A stretch of DNA of 24,122 bases from Candidatus Albibeggiatoa sp. nov. BB20 (GCA_016744725.1 JADGDW010000057.1:1-24122); one strand, 5' to 3'; shown: positions 14,961 through 23,626, numbered from the stretch's first letter. Made by a program: numbers and translations. Notes: a model not told the origin generated them from the letters alone.

Positions 14961-15299
14961 CTAACGACTCAAACGCAACGGATATTCAGGCCACTTGGTT
15001 TTCAACTCATGAAAACGCTGTTTTGCCTGTGAAGCTCCTGGATAACGGCTACCAAGTCCTTTAGTACGCCAGCCATTGGTTTCATCTGACCATTCACTGA
15101 CAGGTGATCCTTGGCCAAAATCAAGCACAATAACGTATCCTTTAACTGCTTTTTTAGGTACATCGATATCTTCTACATAATTGTGAACATCAACACCTAG
15201 TGGCTTCATTTCTTTAGTGAGCGTATGAACTTCTTTTTCTTGAGTTTCTTGCTCTTGTTCTAAAGAATCTAGCCGTTTTAATAAATCACTATAACCCAT
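14961..15299 (-). CDS. Hypothetical protein with N-terminal coiled coil
   Basis: A 112-residue protein I do not recognise. Residues 5-32 are highly charged and Gln/Glu-rich with heptad-like leucines (LLKRLDSLEQEQETQEKEV), suggesting a short coiled coil. The C-terminal two thirds contain a hydrophobic strand (KGYVIVLDFG) and a Trp/Gly/Arg-rich portion (SEWSDETNGWRTKGLGSRYP), ending WPEYPLRLSR. No signal peptide or membrane segment is visible. ATG 15299 is preceded by GGGAGAAT, a good ribosome-binding site, so it is probably translated. It converges with the sirtuin gene, and the 297 bp to the next gene hold no other feature that I can support. Confidence 0.6.
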   Translation of the reverse strand: MGYSDLLKRLDSLEQEQETQEKEVHTLTKEMKPLGVDVHNYVEDIDVPKKAVKGYVIVLDFGQGSPVSEWSDETNGWRTKGLGSRYPGASQAKQRFHELKTKWPEYPLRLSR

Positions 15300-15596
15300 A
15301 GTTATTCTCCCAATGTCAAAAAAATTATCGTTATGTAGCCCTTTCCCTCGTGTTATAAGAATTAATTATAGAATTTTAATTATACAGCAAGACTGAGATT
15401 TGGTGCGCTTTAGACGCTTAGAAAGCTTTAAATTTGAGAAATAAAAGACCTTAGAAATCTATTTTTTGGCATTGAAATAAGTTCAAGGTGGTTAATCAAA
15501 AATGCGGCTGGTTTAAGTTGCTGGTAAAAAGTTGACCATCTTTAAGTGATAAGTGATAATCATCGCCCAAAAGCCACCAAGAACTGAGGAAATACT

Positions 15597-16832
15597 ATGT
15601 CGTTGATTCGTCCTTTTGCTGGGTTGCGTCCGTTACCAGAACGTGCAGCCGAAGTCACAGCCCCTCCTTATGATGTGCTTAATACTCAAGAAGCGCGTGA
15701 ACAAGCTAAAGATCGACCTTGGAGCTTTTTGCATATTTCAAAGCCTGAAATTGATTTGGCTTCAGATATTAGCCCTTATGATCCAGCCGTTTATGCTAAG
15801 GGTTCAGAAAATTTACAGCATCAAATTGCGGAAGGTGTTTTACAGCAAGACCCGATACCTTATTATTATTTATATCGTTTAATCATGGGTTCGCATCAAC
15901 AAATCGGTTTGGTTGCGGCGGCCAGCGTCCCTGATTATGATACTAACCGAATTCGTAAACATGAATTTACCCGCCCAGATAAAGAAGATGATCGCGTGCG
16001 TCAAATTGATGCCTTGAATGCGCAAACAGGACCTGTATTTTTAACTTATAAACATCATGCTGATATTGATTCACTTGTCACTGAGTTAACTCAAGCTGAG
16101 CCAACGGTTGATGTGACGGCACAAGATGGCGTTCAACACAGTTTATGGGTTGTGGATAATCCAGAAAATATTAAAATGATTACTCAAACATTTGATGCAA
16201 TGGATAATTTATATATTGCAGATGGTCATCATCGTTCAGCGGCGGCCTCTCGTGTTGCAGCAAAGCGTCATGCAGAAAATCCAAGCCATACGGGTGATGA
16301 AGCTTATAATTATTTCTTGACCGTGATTTTCCCAGATAATCAAATGCAAATTTTAGATTACAATCGCGTTGTTACTGATTTGAATGGTTTAAATGAAGCT
16401 GAATTTTTAGCTCAAGTAGAACAGGGTTTTAAAGTTGAAAAAATGGAGAGTGCTTACAAGCCTCAACAAGCGGCTGAATTCGGTATGTATTTAGGGAATC
16501 AATGGTATAAGCTTTCGATTGCTGTGGATAATATCCCGAATGATCCTGTCAAAAGTTTGGATGTAAGCTTGCTTGCTGATAATTTGATCGCGCCTGTTTT
16601 GAATATTACTGATCCACGCCGTGATAAGCGAATTGATTTTGTTGGTGGTATTCGGGGTTTGCAGGAGTTAGAAAAACGAGTGAATAGCGGTGAAATGAAA
16701 GCGGCTTTTGCCTTATTCCCGACCAGTTTAGATGCCTTGATGGCGGTTGCTGATGCTGAACAAGTAATGCCACCTAAATCGACTTGGTTTGAACCTAAAT
16801 TAGCGGATGGCTTGGTTTCTCACCTTTTATAA
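15597..16832 (+). CDS. DUF1015 family protein
   Basis: A 411-residue cytoplasmic protein with the complete DUF1015 pattern: IRPFAGLRPLPERAAEVTAP and PYDVLN at the N-terminus, the RKHEFTRPDKEDDR block (120-133), and YIADGHHRSAAASR (206-219), the family hallmark. The biochemical function is not established. Genes of this family often lie near serine or amino-acid metabolism genes, and no such link is visible here. It is a full-length member starting at ATG 15597, with GAGGAA upstream. Its transcription unit appears to end at the strong hairpin at 16847. Confidence 0.9.
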   Translation: MSLIRPFAGLRPLPERAAEVTAPPYDVLNTQEAREQAKDRPWSFLHISKPEIDLASDISPYDPAVYAKGSENLQHQIAEGVLQQDPIPYYYLYRLIMGSHQQIGLVAAASVPDYDTNRIRKHEFTRPDKEDDRVRQIDALNAQTGPVFLTYKHHADIDSLVTELTQAEPTVDVTAQDGVQHSLWVVDNPENIKMITQTFDAMDNLYIADGHHRSAAASRVAAKRHAENPSHTGDEAYNYFLTVIFPDNQMQILDYNRVVTDLNGLNEAEFLAQVEQGFKVEKMESAYKPQQAAEFGMYLGNQWYKLSIAVDNIPNDPVKSLDVSLLADNLIAPVLNITDPRRDKRIDFVGGIRGLQELEKRVNSGEMKAAFALFPTSLDALMAVADAEQVMPPKSTWFEPKLADGLVSHLL

Positions 16833-16846
16833 GTTTTAATTATTTT

Positions 16847-16879
16847 AGGATTGCCAATCCTTGAAGGGTTGGCAATCCT
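16847..16879 (+). terminator. Strong hairpin after the DUF1015 gene
   Basis: AGGATTGCCAA (16847-16857) pairs perfectly with TTGGCAATCCT (16869-16879), and the stem can extend inward by T-G, C-G and C-G pairs. It lies 14 bases after the stop codon and is followed by ATTATACT rather than a T run. Its core AGGATTGCCAATCCT matches the MITE core AGGACTGCCAGTCCT except for one paired change, so it may be repeat-derived as well as a terminator. Confidence 0.65.
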
Positions 16880-16977
16880 ATTATACTCTACACTGTTATA
16901 ATTTGAACTTTTAAGCTGCTATTCATGCTGGTTAGTTTTTGTCAATATAAATCAATCGTTTGTATGAAATATTTATG

Positions 16978-17095
16978 TAGGGTGGAATAGATGCGCCCCG
17001 AATATTAATCAAGTATGAACTCATTATCACGTATCATATTCCACCTTTTCAATGCCCAACATCTTTGGTGGAAAACGCTGCGCTATTCCACCCTA
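16978..17095. repeat. Inverted repeat of the GTAGGGTGGAATAG type
   Basis: TAGGGTGGAATAG (16978-16990) is the exact reverse complement of CTATTCCACCCTA (17083-17095). Inside, GGTGGAA (17067-17073) pairs with TTCCACC (17086-17092), and another TATTCCACC occurs at 17037-17045. Related AGGGTGG-type intergenic repeats are familiar from cyanobacteria and sulfur bacteria. With the hairpin before it, this accounts for most of the gene-free stretch 16833-17139. Confidence 0.7.
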
Positions 17096-17139
17096 ATAAA
17101 GTTCATTTTTAGACGGAGTTCAGTATATTTTGATAAAGC

Positions 17140-17943
17140 TTAACGCAACTCTAAAACATCTTGCATATCAAACAAACCTGATTCATGTTGCATCAACCAT
17201 TGGGCAGCACGAACAGCCCCTTTTGCAAAAGTCATACGACTGGAAGCTTTATGAGTGATTTCAATCCGCTCGCCCACATCTGCAAACATCGCTGTATGTT
17301 CACCGACAATATCACCTGCTCGAATCGTTTCAAAACCAATGGTTAAACGGTCGCGTTCACCTGTATTGCCTTCACGTCCATAGACCGCACATTGTTTCAA
17401 ATCGCGCCCTAATGTCTCGGCAATCACTTCACCCATACGCAATGCTGTACCTGATGGCGCATCCACTTTGTGGCGGTGATGGGCTTCAATAATTTCAATG
17501 TCGACACTGTCTTGCAACACTTTGGCCGCGACTTCAAGTAATTTAAAGGTGAGATTAACGCCGACACTCATATTGGGCGCAAATACCACCCCAATTTCCT
17601 GAGCAGCATCAGAAATTTGCTGTTTTTGCTCATCACTAAAACCTGTTGTTCCAATCACAATCCGTTTTTTCGCTGCGCGACACACTTCTAAATTGGCTAA
17701 AGTGGCTTCGGGACGAGTGAAATCAATTAATACGTCAAAATCCTGAGCAACTGCTTTTAAGTCAGCCACAACAGATACATTGACTTTGCCTAAGCCTGCA
17801 ATTTCACCCGCATCTAAACCTAGCATGCTGCTTTGAGAGTGCTCTACTCCAACACTTAAAACTGCATTTTCCGCATCACCACACGCTTCTGTTAAAGCAC
17901 GTCCCATACGTCCTGCTGCACCTGCAATCGCAATTTTAACCAT
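17140..17943 (-). CDS. dapB: 4-hydroxy-tetrahydrodipicolinate reductase
   Basis: A 267-residue cytoplasmic enzyme that reduces the product of DapA with NAD(P)H in the diaminopimelate/lysine pathway, supplying peptidoglycan and lysine. The Rossmann motif is GAAGRMG (8-14), VGTTGF-like IGTTGF (97-102) contacts the cofactor, and the catalytic block EAHHRHKVDAPSGTA (153-167) supplies His155 and Lys159 (His159 and Lys163 in E. coli). Length and motifs are those of an intact family member. The start is ATG 17943. Upstream on the same strand lies the EF-G-like gene, separated by about 130 bp with a repeat hairpin, so co-transcription is uncertain. Confidence 0.96.
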   Translation of the reverse strand: MVKIAIAGAAGRMGRALTEACGDAENAVLSVGVEHSQSSMLGLDAGEIAGLGKVNVSVVADLKAVAQDFDVLIDFTRPEATLANLEVCRAAKKRIVIGTTGFSDEQKQQISDAAQEIGVVFAPNMSVGVNLTFKLLEVAAKVLQDSVDIEIIEAHHRHKVDAPSGTALRMGEVIAETLGRDLKQCAVYGREGNTGERDRLTIGFETIRAGDIVGEHTAMFADVGERIEITHKASSRMTFAKGAVRAAQWLMQHESGLFDMQDVLELR

Positions 17944-17996
17944 ATTTCAAATCCTTGCTCAATTCTGAATTTATTATTTTTGAAAATTTTTTATTT

Positions 17997-18039
17997 GACG
18001 CAGCGCGTCTGGACTGCATTCCTACGCAGCGCGTAGGAA
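17997..18039 (-). repeat. Two REP-like hairpins between the EF-G-like gene and dapB
   Basis: TTCCTACGC-AGC-GCGTAGGAA (18019-18039) is a perfect 9-bp hairpin with a 3-nt loop. GACGC-AGC-GCGTC (17997-18009) is a second, 5-bp one with the same AGC loop. They lie 38 bases after the end of the EF-G-like gene, reading the minus strand, and could end its transcript. Sequences of this form (TACGC...GCGTA beside GCAGTCC) look like a dispersed intergenic repeat. Confidence 0.6.
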
Positions 18040-18076
18040 CAAGAAACGAGAACGTTATGATTTGATTTGTTAAAAA

Positions 18077-20128
18077 TCAATCATCATGTTCCACTGGTTT
18101 AAAAGCGGCTGCAAGTTGTTGCTGAATATGTGCGGCTACAGGTTCATAACCACTCAGTTCCATGGTGAAAATGCCCTCACCACCCGTCATCGATTTCAAT
18201 TCAGTCTGATAATTTTCTAATTCGCTTAAAGGGCAACTTGCCTCGATTTGAATTTGATGACCTGAACGTACATCTGTACCTAAAATCCGTCCACGTTTAG
18301 CAGCTAAATCACCTGTAATACCGCCCATACTTTCTTCTGGCGCAATAATTTGCATTTGCATCATCGGTTCTAAAATCTGTGGCTTAGCTTGTTCTATCGC
18401 GTTTAGAAAGGCCTTTTTACCTGCGGATGAAAACGCAATTTCTTTAGAATCTACAGGGTGATGTTTGCCGTCATAAACCGTGACTTCAATATCTTGAAGA
18501 GGATAACCCGCAATCGCACCAGCATCTAAAACTTGGCGAACCCCTTTTTCAACTGCTGGGATGAATTGGCCGGGAATCACGCCACCCACCACTTTATCCA
18601 CAAACTTAAATCCCGCACCACGTTCTAAAGGTCGAATCCGCAAGAATACTTCACCAAATTGTCCCGCACCGCCACTTTGTTTTTTATGTCGATAATGGCC
18701 TTCGGCTGCTTGCGCGATGGTTTCATGATAAGGAATTTTAGGTAGCTTGGTATCCACTTCAACATTATAATATGCTTGCAATTTTTCCAAAGCAATCCGT
18801 AAATGTAATTCACCCAAACCAAATAACACGGTTTCATTTAAACTGGCGTGATGCTCTAAATGCAAACACGGGTCTTCTTCTTCCAATCTTTGTAACGCAC
18901 TATGTACTTTTTGCTCATCACCTTGACGCTTAATCACAATTGCACGGCCAAACATTGGCTCTGGGAATTTCAACGGCTTTAAGTGAATGTAATCCTCATC
19001 ATGTGAATCATGTAACACGGCATCATGGTGAATTGAATCCACTTTTGCCACCGCACAAATATCACCAGGAATCGCACAATCAACTTCAATCTGTTTTTTA
19101 CCTTGTAACTGAAATAAATGTGAGACTTTAAACGGCTTGCGTCCATCACCGATAAACAACTGATTGTCTTTTCTTACAATCCCTTGGTGTATACGGAATA
19201 CGCTGAGTTTACCAACATAAGGATCAGCGGCAACTTTGAACACATGGGCAACAGAATGCTTTTCCATATCCGCTTCAGCTAAAAATGGTTGTTCTGCATC
19301 ACCTTCGCCAATCAGGAATGGACGTGGATTGCCTTCCAGTGGATTAGGTAATAAACGATCAAAAATAGTCATCAACTCTGGAATACCTGCACCAGTACGC
19401 GCCGAAACAAAGCAAATTGGGACTAAATGTCCTTCACGTAATGCTTTTTCAAATGGATCATGTAATTGTTCTGGTTTTAATTCTTGACCTTGTTCTAAAT
19501 ATATATCCATCAAGGTTTCATCCACCTCAACCACTTGGTCAATAATACGGGTGTGGGCTTCTTCAACTGAGTCAAAATCAGAGTCACCCGCAGGATTAAA
19601 AAAGCAATCGACTACTTTTGTGCCATTTTCAGCAGGTAAATTCATTAATAAGCATTGATTGCCAAAAGTCTGTTTAATATCTGTAATCAATTGTGGTAAA
19701 TCTAAATCAGGGACATCAATTTTGTTAATAATAATCATGCGGCATAAATTACGTTTCTCCGCTTTCTGAAATAAACGTTGAGTCACCATTTCAATCCCCG
19801 ATTGGGCATTAATCACGGTGGCAATGGTTTCAACCGCAGGGAATACGCTCATTGCATGACCAATAAAGTCGGGCATCCCCGGTGTATCAATGAGGTTGAA
19901 GTGTTTATTATCGTGGTTGAAACTGAGGATTGATGCGCTTAAAGAATGTTGGTGGTTTTTTTCTAAATTATCGTAATCACTACAAGTATTGCCATTTTCT
20001 ACTGTACCCGTATGGCTGATAATGCCTGCTTGAGTCAGTAAGGTTTCTGCTAATGTTGTTTTACCTGAGCCATTTTGACCGACCAAGGCTATATTATGAA
20101 TATCGGAAGTTGTGTAGCTTGTTGTCAT
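18077..20128 (-). CDS. EF-G-like translational GTPase (non-canonical)
   Basis: With the start at ATG 20128 (AAAGGACGG upstream; an upstream ATG at 20167 would add 13 residues) the protein has 683 residues and the five-domain EF-G order. The P-loop is GQNGSGKT (17-24). G3 is DTPGM (81-85), where canonical EF-G has DTPGH, so the histidine that activates water is a methionine. The switch I region has HQHSLSAS in place of the RGIT motif. NKID is present. The domain IV block GGAGQFGEV and the domain V region are conserved. It belongs to the EF-G-like/FusA2-type paralogues found beside a normal EF-G in many bacteria. Its role, possibly a translation or ribosome-associated factor with altered GTP hydrolysis, is not established. 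Confidence 0.88.
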   Translation of the reverse strand: MTTSYTTSDIHNIALVGQNGSGKTTLAETLLTQAGIISHTGTVENGNTCSDYDNLEKNHQHSLSASILSFNHDNKHFNLIDTPGMPDFIGHAMSVFPAVETIATVINAQSGIEMVTQRLFQKAEKRNLCRMIIINKIDVPDLDLPQLITDIKQTFGNQCLLMNLPAENGTKVVDCFFNPAGDSDFDSVEEAHTRIIDQVVEVDETLMDIYLEQGQELKPEQLHDPFEKALREGHLVPICFVSARTGAGIPELMTIFDRLLPNPLEGNPRPFLIGEGDAEQPFLAEADMEKHSVAHVFKVAADPYVGKLSVFRIHQGIVRKDNQLFIGDGRKPFKVSHLFQLQGKKQIEVDCAIPGDICAVAKVDSIHHDAVLHDSHDEDYIHLKPLKFPEPMFGRAIVIKRQGDEQKVHSALQRLEEEDPCLHLEHHASLNETVLFGLGELHLRIALEKLQAYYNVEVDTKLPKIPYHETIAQAAEGHYRHKKQSGGAGQFGEVFLRIRPLERGAGFKFVDKVVGGVIPGQFIPAVEKGVRQVLDAGAIAGYPLQDIEVTVYDGKHHPVDSKEIAFSSAGKKAFLNAIEQAKPQILEPMMQMQIIAPEESMGGITGDLAAKRGRILGTDVRSGHQIQIEASCPLSELENYQTELKSMTGGEGIFTMELSGYEPVAAHIQQQLAAAFKPVEHDD

Positions 20129-20265
20129 TATAAACCGTCCTTTGGTCATTACATACTTGAGCTTCACAGCATGAAATAGTTTAGGTTAAAAGGCAAGTGG
20201 CAGAATCGTATTTTTAATTGCTATTTTGTTTGTTCGGATATTATTGGGTTAACACTATGTTTTAA

Positions 20266-20718
20266 CTAAAAATGACAAAAAGCAGTTTGATGTGGAATCC
20301 CTGCTTCATCAAATATATCGCCAACGGTGACAAAGCCAAGCTTTTGGTAAAACTCTAAGGCAACGACTTGTGCATGTAAATGTATGCTGGCATGTTTTTG
20401 GTGTTTTGCCAAATCCATTAAATAGCGCATCATTTTATAACCAACACCCTTTTTACGCCATGGTTTCAGCACCGCAACTCGACCAATTGATCCATTATCT
20501 AATAGTCGTGCTGTGCCTACGGTTTGTCCTTGCACTTGTGCAATAATATGTATCGCTTGCTGATCAAACTCATCCCATTCCATTTCTACGGGTATATTTT
20601 GTTCTTGTATAAATACTGTGTCTCGAATTAATTCGATAGCAATAAAATCCGTTTTGAAATCTGTTTGATAAATCGTTATTTTCATCGTTTTATAATTTGG
20701 TTGGTGGAGAATTAACAT
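20266..20718 (-). CDS. GNAT family N-acetyltransferase
   Basis: A 150-residue single-domain GNAT. The opening IRDTVFIQEQNIPVEMEWDE (31-50) followed by D at 52 is typical of the ElaA/YjcF-like subgroup. The acetyl-CoA binding motif A is GRVAVLKPWRKKGVG (79-93), with RKKGVG contacting the pyrophosphate, and FYQKLGF marks motif B. The substrate is unknown. ATG 20685 (MKITIYQ) is an alternative start, 11 codons in. ATG 20718 has GAGAG close upstream, and neither is decisive. It is divergent from the exported NTF2-like gene, with about 70 bp between them. Confidence 0.85.
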   Translation of the reverse strand: MLILHQPNYKTMKITIYQTDFKTDFIAIELIRDTVFIQEQNIPVEMEWDEFDQQAIHIIAQVQGQTVGTARLLDNGSIGRVAVLKPWRKKGVGYKMMRYLMDLAKHQKHASIHLHAQVVALEFYQKLGFVTVGDIFDEAGIPHQTAFCHF

Positions 20719-20789
20719 GATCTCTCATGTTTCGTTTATTATACTATTTTTATCATTTTGCTTATATCACTAAGAAAGGATGTTATTTT

Positions 20790-21281
20790 ATGAAAAAATA
20801 TTATGGGTTGGTATTGTTATTGGCCATGATGGCAAAGCCAGTCTTTGCAGAAGCAACCATTTCAGGACAAGTGCCTGAAGGCCAAAATGCACAACAAATC
20901 GTCAATATTATTGAAAAATTCCTTTTAGCGGCGATGGCAAAAGATGCTGAAACCACGGCTCTCTATCTTGCAGATGATGCGAAAATTATCTTTACAGGCC
21001 CTCGTGTATTTGAAAGACCTACGGATGTTGGTAAATTCAATGCAACTCGCTACAAATCAGTGAAAAAGGACATTACACGCTGGGATATGACTTATGAGGC
21101 TGATAGATTAATTGTGTACTGTATCGGTACTTTGTATGGTAAATGGCTGGATGGAACTGATTTTGAAGGCGATCGTTTTATTGATCGATTCGAGATTGTT
21201 GACGGTAAAATAACTATGATAGAAGTCTGGAATGACAGTGCTGAAATGCTATTAATTAAAGCAGGTTTGGCAAAACCATGA
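20790..21281 (+). CDS. Exported NTF2/SnoaL-like protein
   Basis: From ATG 20790 (AGGATG upstream) this is a 163-residue protein with a clear signal peptide (MKKYYGLVLLLAMMAKPVFA), then a domain with NTF2-like features: a first helix (QIVNIIEKFLLAAMAKDAET), LYLADDAKIIFTGPRVF, and the strand pair VYCIGTLYGKWLDG and RFIDRFEIVDGKITMIEVWN typical of SnoaL/DUF4440 proteins. It should be periplasmic. The ligand or reaction is unknown. An earlier ATG at 20727 would put 21 residues before the signal peptide and is unlikely. It converges with gatB, with a hairpin between them. Confidence 0.75.
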   Translation: MKKYYGLVLLLAMMAKPVFAEATISGQVPEGQNAQQIVNIIEKFLLAAMAKDAETTALYLADDAKIIFTGPRVFERPTDVGKFNATRYKSVKKDITRWDMTYEADRLIVYCIGTLYGKWLDGTDFEGDRFIDRFEIVDGKITMIEVWNDSAEMLLIKAGLAKP

Positions 21282-21316
21282 TTTTCAAGTTGATTCATCA
21301 AATCACATGAAAATGT

Positions 21317-21340
21317 GGCTACGCAGGTAAGTACGTAGCC
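21317..21340. terminator. Hairpin between two convergent genes
   Basis: GGCTACG (21317-21323) pairs with CGTAGCC (21334-21340) around a 10-nt loop, in the 70 bp separating the ends of the NTF2-like gene and gatB. It could serve both strands. The T/A-rich sequence on the right (GATAAAAATTAAC) would give a U-rich tail only for the minus-strand transcript entering from the right, before the stem. Confidence 0.4.
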
Positions 21341-21351
21341 GTAGATAAAAA

Positions 21352-22788
21352 TTAACTGTCCGCCAATTTTTTCTTCAATAATTCATTTACTTGAGCAGGA
21401 TTTGCTTTACCTTTAGATACTTTCATCACTTGACCGACGAAGAATCCAAATAATTTATCTTTACCCGCTTTGTACTGTTCAACTTGCTGCAGATTATTAT
21501 CAACTGCATCATTGACCAATTTCTCAATCAAGCCTGAGTCAGTAACTTGTTTCAAGCCCTTCTTATCAATGATTTCATCGGCTGTACCTTCACCACTCCA
21601 AATATCCTCAAACACTTGTTTGGCAATTTTACCCGAAATGGTTTTGTCACTAATTCGCGCTAACATGCCTGCGAGTTGCTCACTGCTGACAGGTGATTGT
21701 GTAATGTCCAAGTTATTTTTATTCAAGAAACCTGATAAATCACCCATCACCCAGTTAACACATAATTTTGGTTCGCTACCTGAGATTTTAACCACTTCTT
21801 CAAAATAATTAGCCAATTCACGATGGGCGGTTAACACGCTGGCATCATATAAAGAAATGTCATATTCTTTCATGAAACGGTGTTTTTTAGCATCAGGTAA
21901 TTCAGGCAATGTGGCCTTAACTTGCTCTAAAAACTCAGGTTCAATGACTACTGGCAATAAATCAGGGTCTGGGAAATAACGATAGTCATTTGCTTCTTCT
22001 TTAGAACGCATGGAACGGGTTTCATTTTTCTCCGCATCATACAAACGGGTTTCCTGTTTCACTTTGCCGCCTGCTTCTAAAATATCAATTTGGCGTTCCA
22101 CTTCATAATTAATCGCGCGTTCCACAAAGCGGAATGAATTCAAGTTTTTCAATTCAGCACGCGTACCAAACTGTTCAGCCCCTTTACGACGTATGGATAC
22201 GTTTGCATCACAACGGAATGAGCCTTCTTGCATATTGCCGTCACAAATTTCTAAATAACGTACCAATGAATGGATTTTTTTCATATACGCAATCGCTTCT
22301 TTTGCCGATCGCATATCAGGTTCTGAAACGATTTCAATCAACGGTGTACCTGCACGATTTAAGTCAATGCCGCTTAATCCTTGGAAATCTTCGTGCAATG
22401 ACTTGCCTGCATCTTCTTCCAAATGCGCACGGGTAATGCCAATGGTTTTTTCTTCATCATCTAATTCGATTTGAATTTGACCTTTCTCAACAATCGGTAA
22501 TTCAAACTGACTGATTTGATAGCCTTTGGGTAAGTCAGGATAAAAGTAATTTTTACGCGCAAAAACTGAGCGATTGGCTACTTTCGCACCAATGGCTAAA
22601 CCCAATTTAGCGGCCATGCGTACCGCCTCTTTATTCAAAACGGGTAAAACACCTGGTAAACCTAAATCAACAGCACAAGCTTGTGTATTAGGTGGTGCGC
22701 CATAAGCGGTTGATGCGCCAGAGAAGATTTTACTTTTAGTCGCTAATTGCGCATGAATTTCTAAACCAATGACTGTTTCCCATGTCAT
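21352..22788 (-). CDS. gatB: Aspartyl/glutamyl-tRNA amidotransferase subunit B
   Basis: A 478-residue protein from ATG 22788 (GAGGA upstream). An upstream ATG at 22827 would add 13 non-conserved residues. It has WETVIGLEIHAQL at the start, the FYPDLPKGYQISQ block, DLNRAGTPLIEIVSEPDMRS, and the C-terminal GatB/YqeY helical domain. In the GatCAB complex it binds misacylated Glu-tRNA(Gln) or Asp-tRNA(Asn) and activates the acyl group with ATP, while GatA supplies ammonia from glutamine. Its presence implies indirect aminoacylation in this organism. gatC and gatA are often directly upstream, but here the region upstream is a broken sensor gene. Confidence 0.96.
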   Translation of the reverse strand: MTWETVIGLEIHAQLATKSKIFSGASTAYGAPPNTQACAVDLGLPGVLPVLNKEAVRMAAKLGLAIGAKVANRSVFARKNYFYPDLPKGYQISQFELPIVEKGQIQIELDDEEKTIGITRAHLEEDAGKSLHEDFQGLSGIDLNRAGTPLIEIVSEPDMRSAKEAIAYMKKIHSLVRYLEICDGNMQEGSFRCDANVSIRRKGAEQFGTRAELKNLNSFRFVERAINYEVERQIDILEAGGKVKQETRLYDAEKNETRSMRSKEEANDYRYFPDPDLLPVVIEPEFLEQVKATLPELPDAKKHRFMKEYDISLYDASVLTAHRELANYFEEVVKISGSEPKLCVNWVMGDLSGFLNKNNLDITQSPVSSEQLAGMLARISDKTISGKIAKQVFEDIWSGEGTADEIIDKKGLKQVTDSGLIEKLVNDAVDNNLQQVEQYKAGKDKLFGFFVGQVMKVSKGKANPAQVNELLKKKLADS

Positions 22789-22925
22789 ATTAATCTTATC
22801 CTCATTAAATAATTTTTGATTATCCATTCTCGATTATTAATTTTATCTCACTTGCAAATCCATTTGGATATAAAGTGAATTATTTTTAGAATGATCGATG
22901 ATGTCTGACTGTAGTTTACTATTTT

Positions 22926-23085
22926 TTAAGGCTGTTTGTTGAGATTATCTACATTCGGTTCGCGTTTTAAAACCAGCAAGGTAATATCATCATAAATTTT
23001 CTGCTGACCAATATGCTGTAAAACATCGCTGATAATGGGTTGACGAATCTGATTTGCTGAATATTGAGCACTCTTTTTGACTATA
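22926..23085 (-). pseudogene. C-terminal scrap of a SpoIIE/PP2C-type phosphatase
   Basis: Reading the minus strand into TAA (22926-22928), the frame gives SAQYSANQIRQPIISDVLQH followed by IGQQKIYDDITLLVLKRE. DDITLLVLKR is the hallmark end of SpoIIE-type serine phosphatases, where the aspartates bind metal. Only about 50 codons remain. The upstream break falls at GACTATATAGT (23079-23088), a palindrome that shares the GACTATA end of the MITE. Bases 23086-23218 hold no recognisable gene. The scrap probably belongs to the same broken gene as the N-terminal piece at 23219-23626. Confidence 0.65.
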
Positions 23086-23218
23086 TAGTAGATTCATTGT
23101 AAATTGTCACAGATGTTAATTTTAAATGGCTACAGTCCTACAAAGATAAATTCTTATGTAACACCTTTAGAAGGAAAATCACTATAGCTCCCATTCTTTA
23201 TTCAATGCCTTCCAAACT

Positions 23219-23626
23219 TTATCCATGGGTAACTAAATTAGGGCAACCATGATTTTCAGTTGCTGCAACGTAATAAGATGCAATGGTGGCTTGAATAATC
23301 ATTTGCCCTGAAATATGCTGTTCTACTTTAGGTACAATTTTCTTAAGATGTGCAATACTATGTGCCAACATTTGTGCAATTTGAGTCGCTGATTCAGTAC
23401 CATGCTCCAATAATGATTGACGTGCTAGCCAAGTTATAGTCGTTTTATTTTAAAGTGATACAGGACTGGCAGTCCTTGATTTTAAAAGTGATTGATATTT
23501 AAAGTATAAAAGGACTGCCAGTCCTAACATACAAACCAAAATTGACTATAATCCAAAAATAGTTGGCACTAAAACAAATAGTAACAATGCGGAAACAAAA
23601 AATAATAAGCGTTGTTGCAATTTCAT
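23219..23626 (-). pseudogene. N-terminal part of a membrane sensor protein, split by a MITE
   Basis: From ATG 23626 on the minus strand the frame reads MKLQQRLLFFVSALLLFVLV then PTIFG, a membrane segment. It is then cut by the MITE. Removing the element and one TA joins GGA TTA ACT TGG, and the frame continues LTWLARQSLLEHGTESATQI, then AQMLAHSIAHLKKIVP, an extracytoplasmic helix typical of dCache-like sensor domains, ending after YYVAATENHG and an unrelated tail (TAA 23219-23221). The sensor domain is cut short and the rest of the gene is lost apart from a likely SpoIIE-phosphatase tail at 22926-23085. The pairing of the two pieces into one ancestral gene is inference from strand and order. 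Confidence 0.65.
23435..23550. mobile_element. MITE copy 2 (112 bp plus TA duplication), inside the sensor gene
   Basis: Bounded by TA at 23435-23436 and 23549-23550, with ends TAGTC and GACTA. It is the reverse complement of copy 1 with about seven substitutions over an identical 116-bp span. The inner motifs AGGACTGGCAGTCCT (23462-23476) and AGGACTGCCAGTCCT (23511-23525) are perfect reverse complements here. The copy-1 equivalent of the first carries one mismatch. No coding capacity is visible. Confidence 0.87.

Noticed and set aside
23219..23410. 63-residue minus-strand frame as an independent gene
   Set aside because: Removing the MITE joins it in frame to an upstream membrane segment, so it is part of a split gene.
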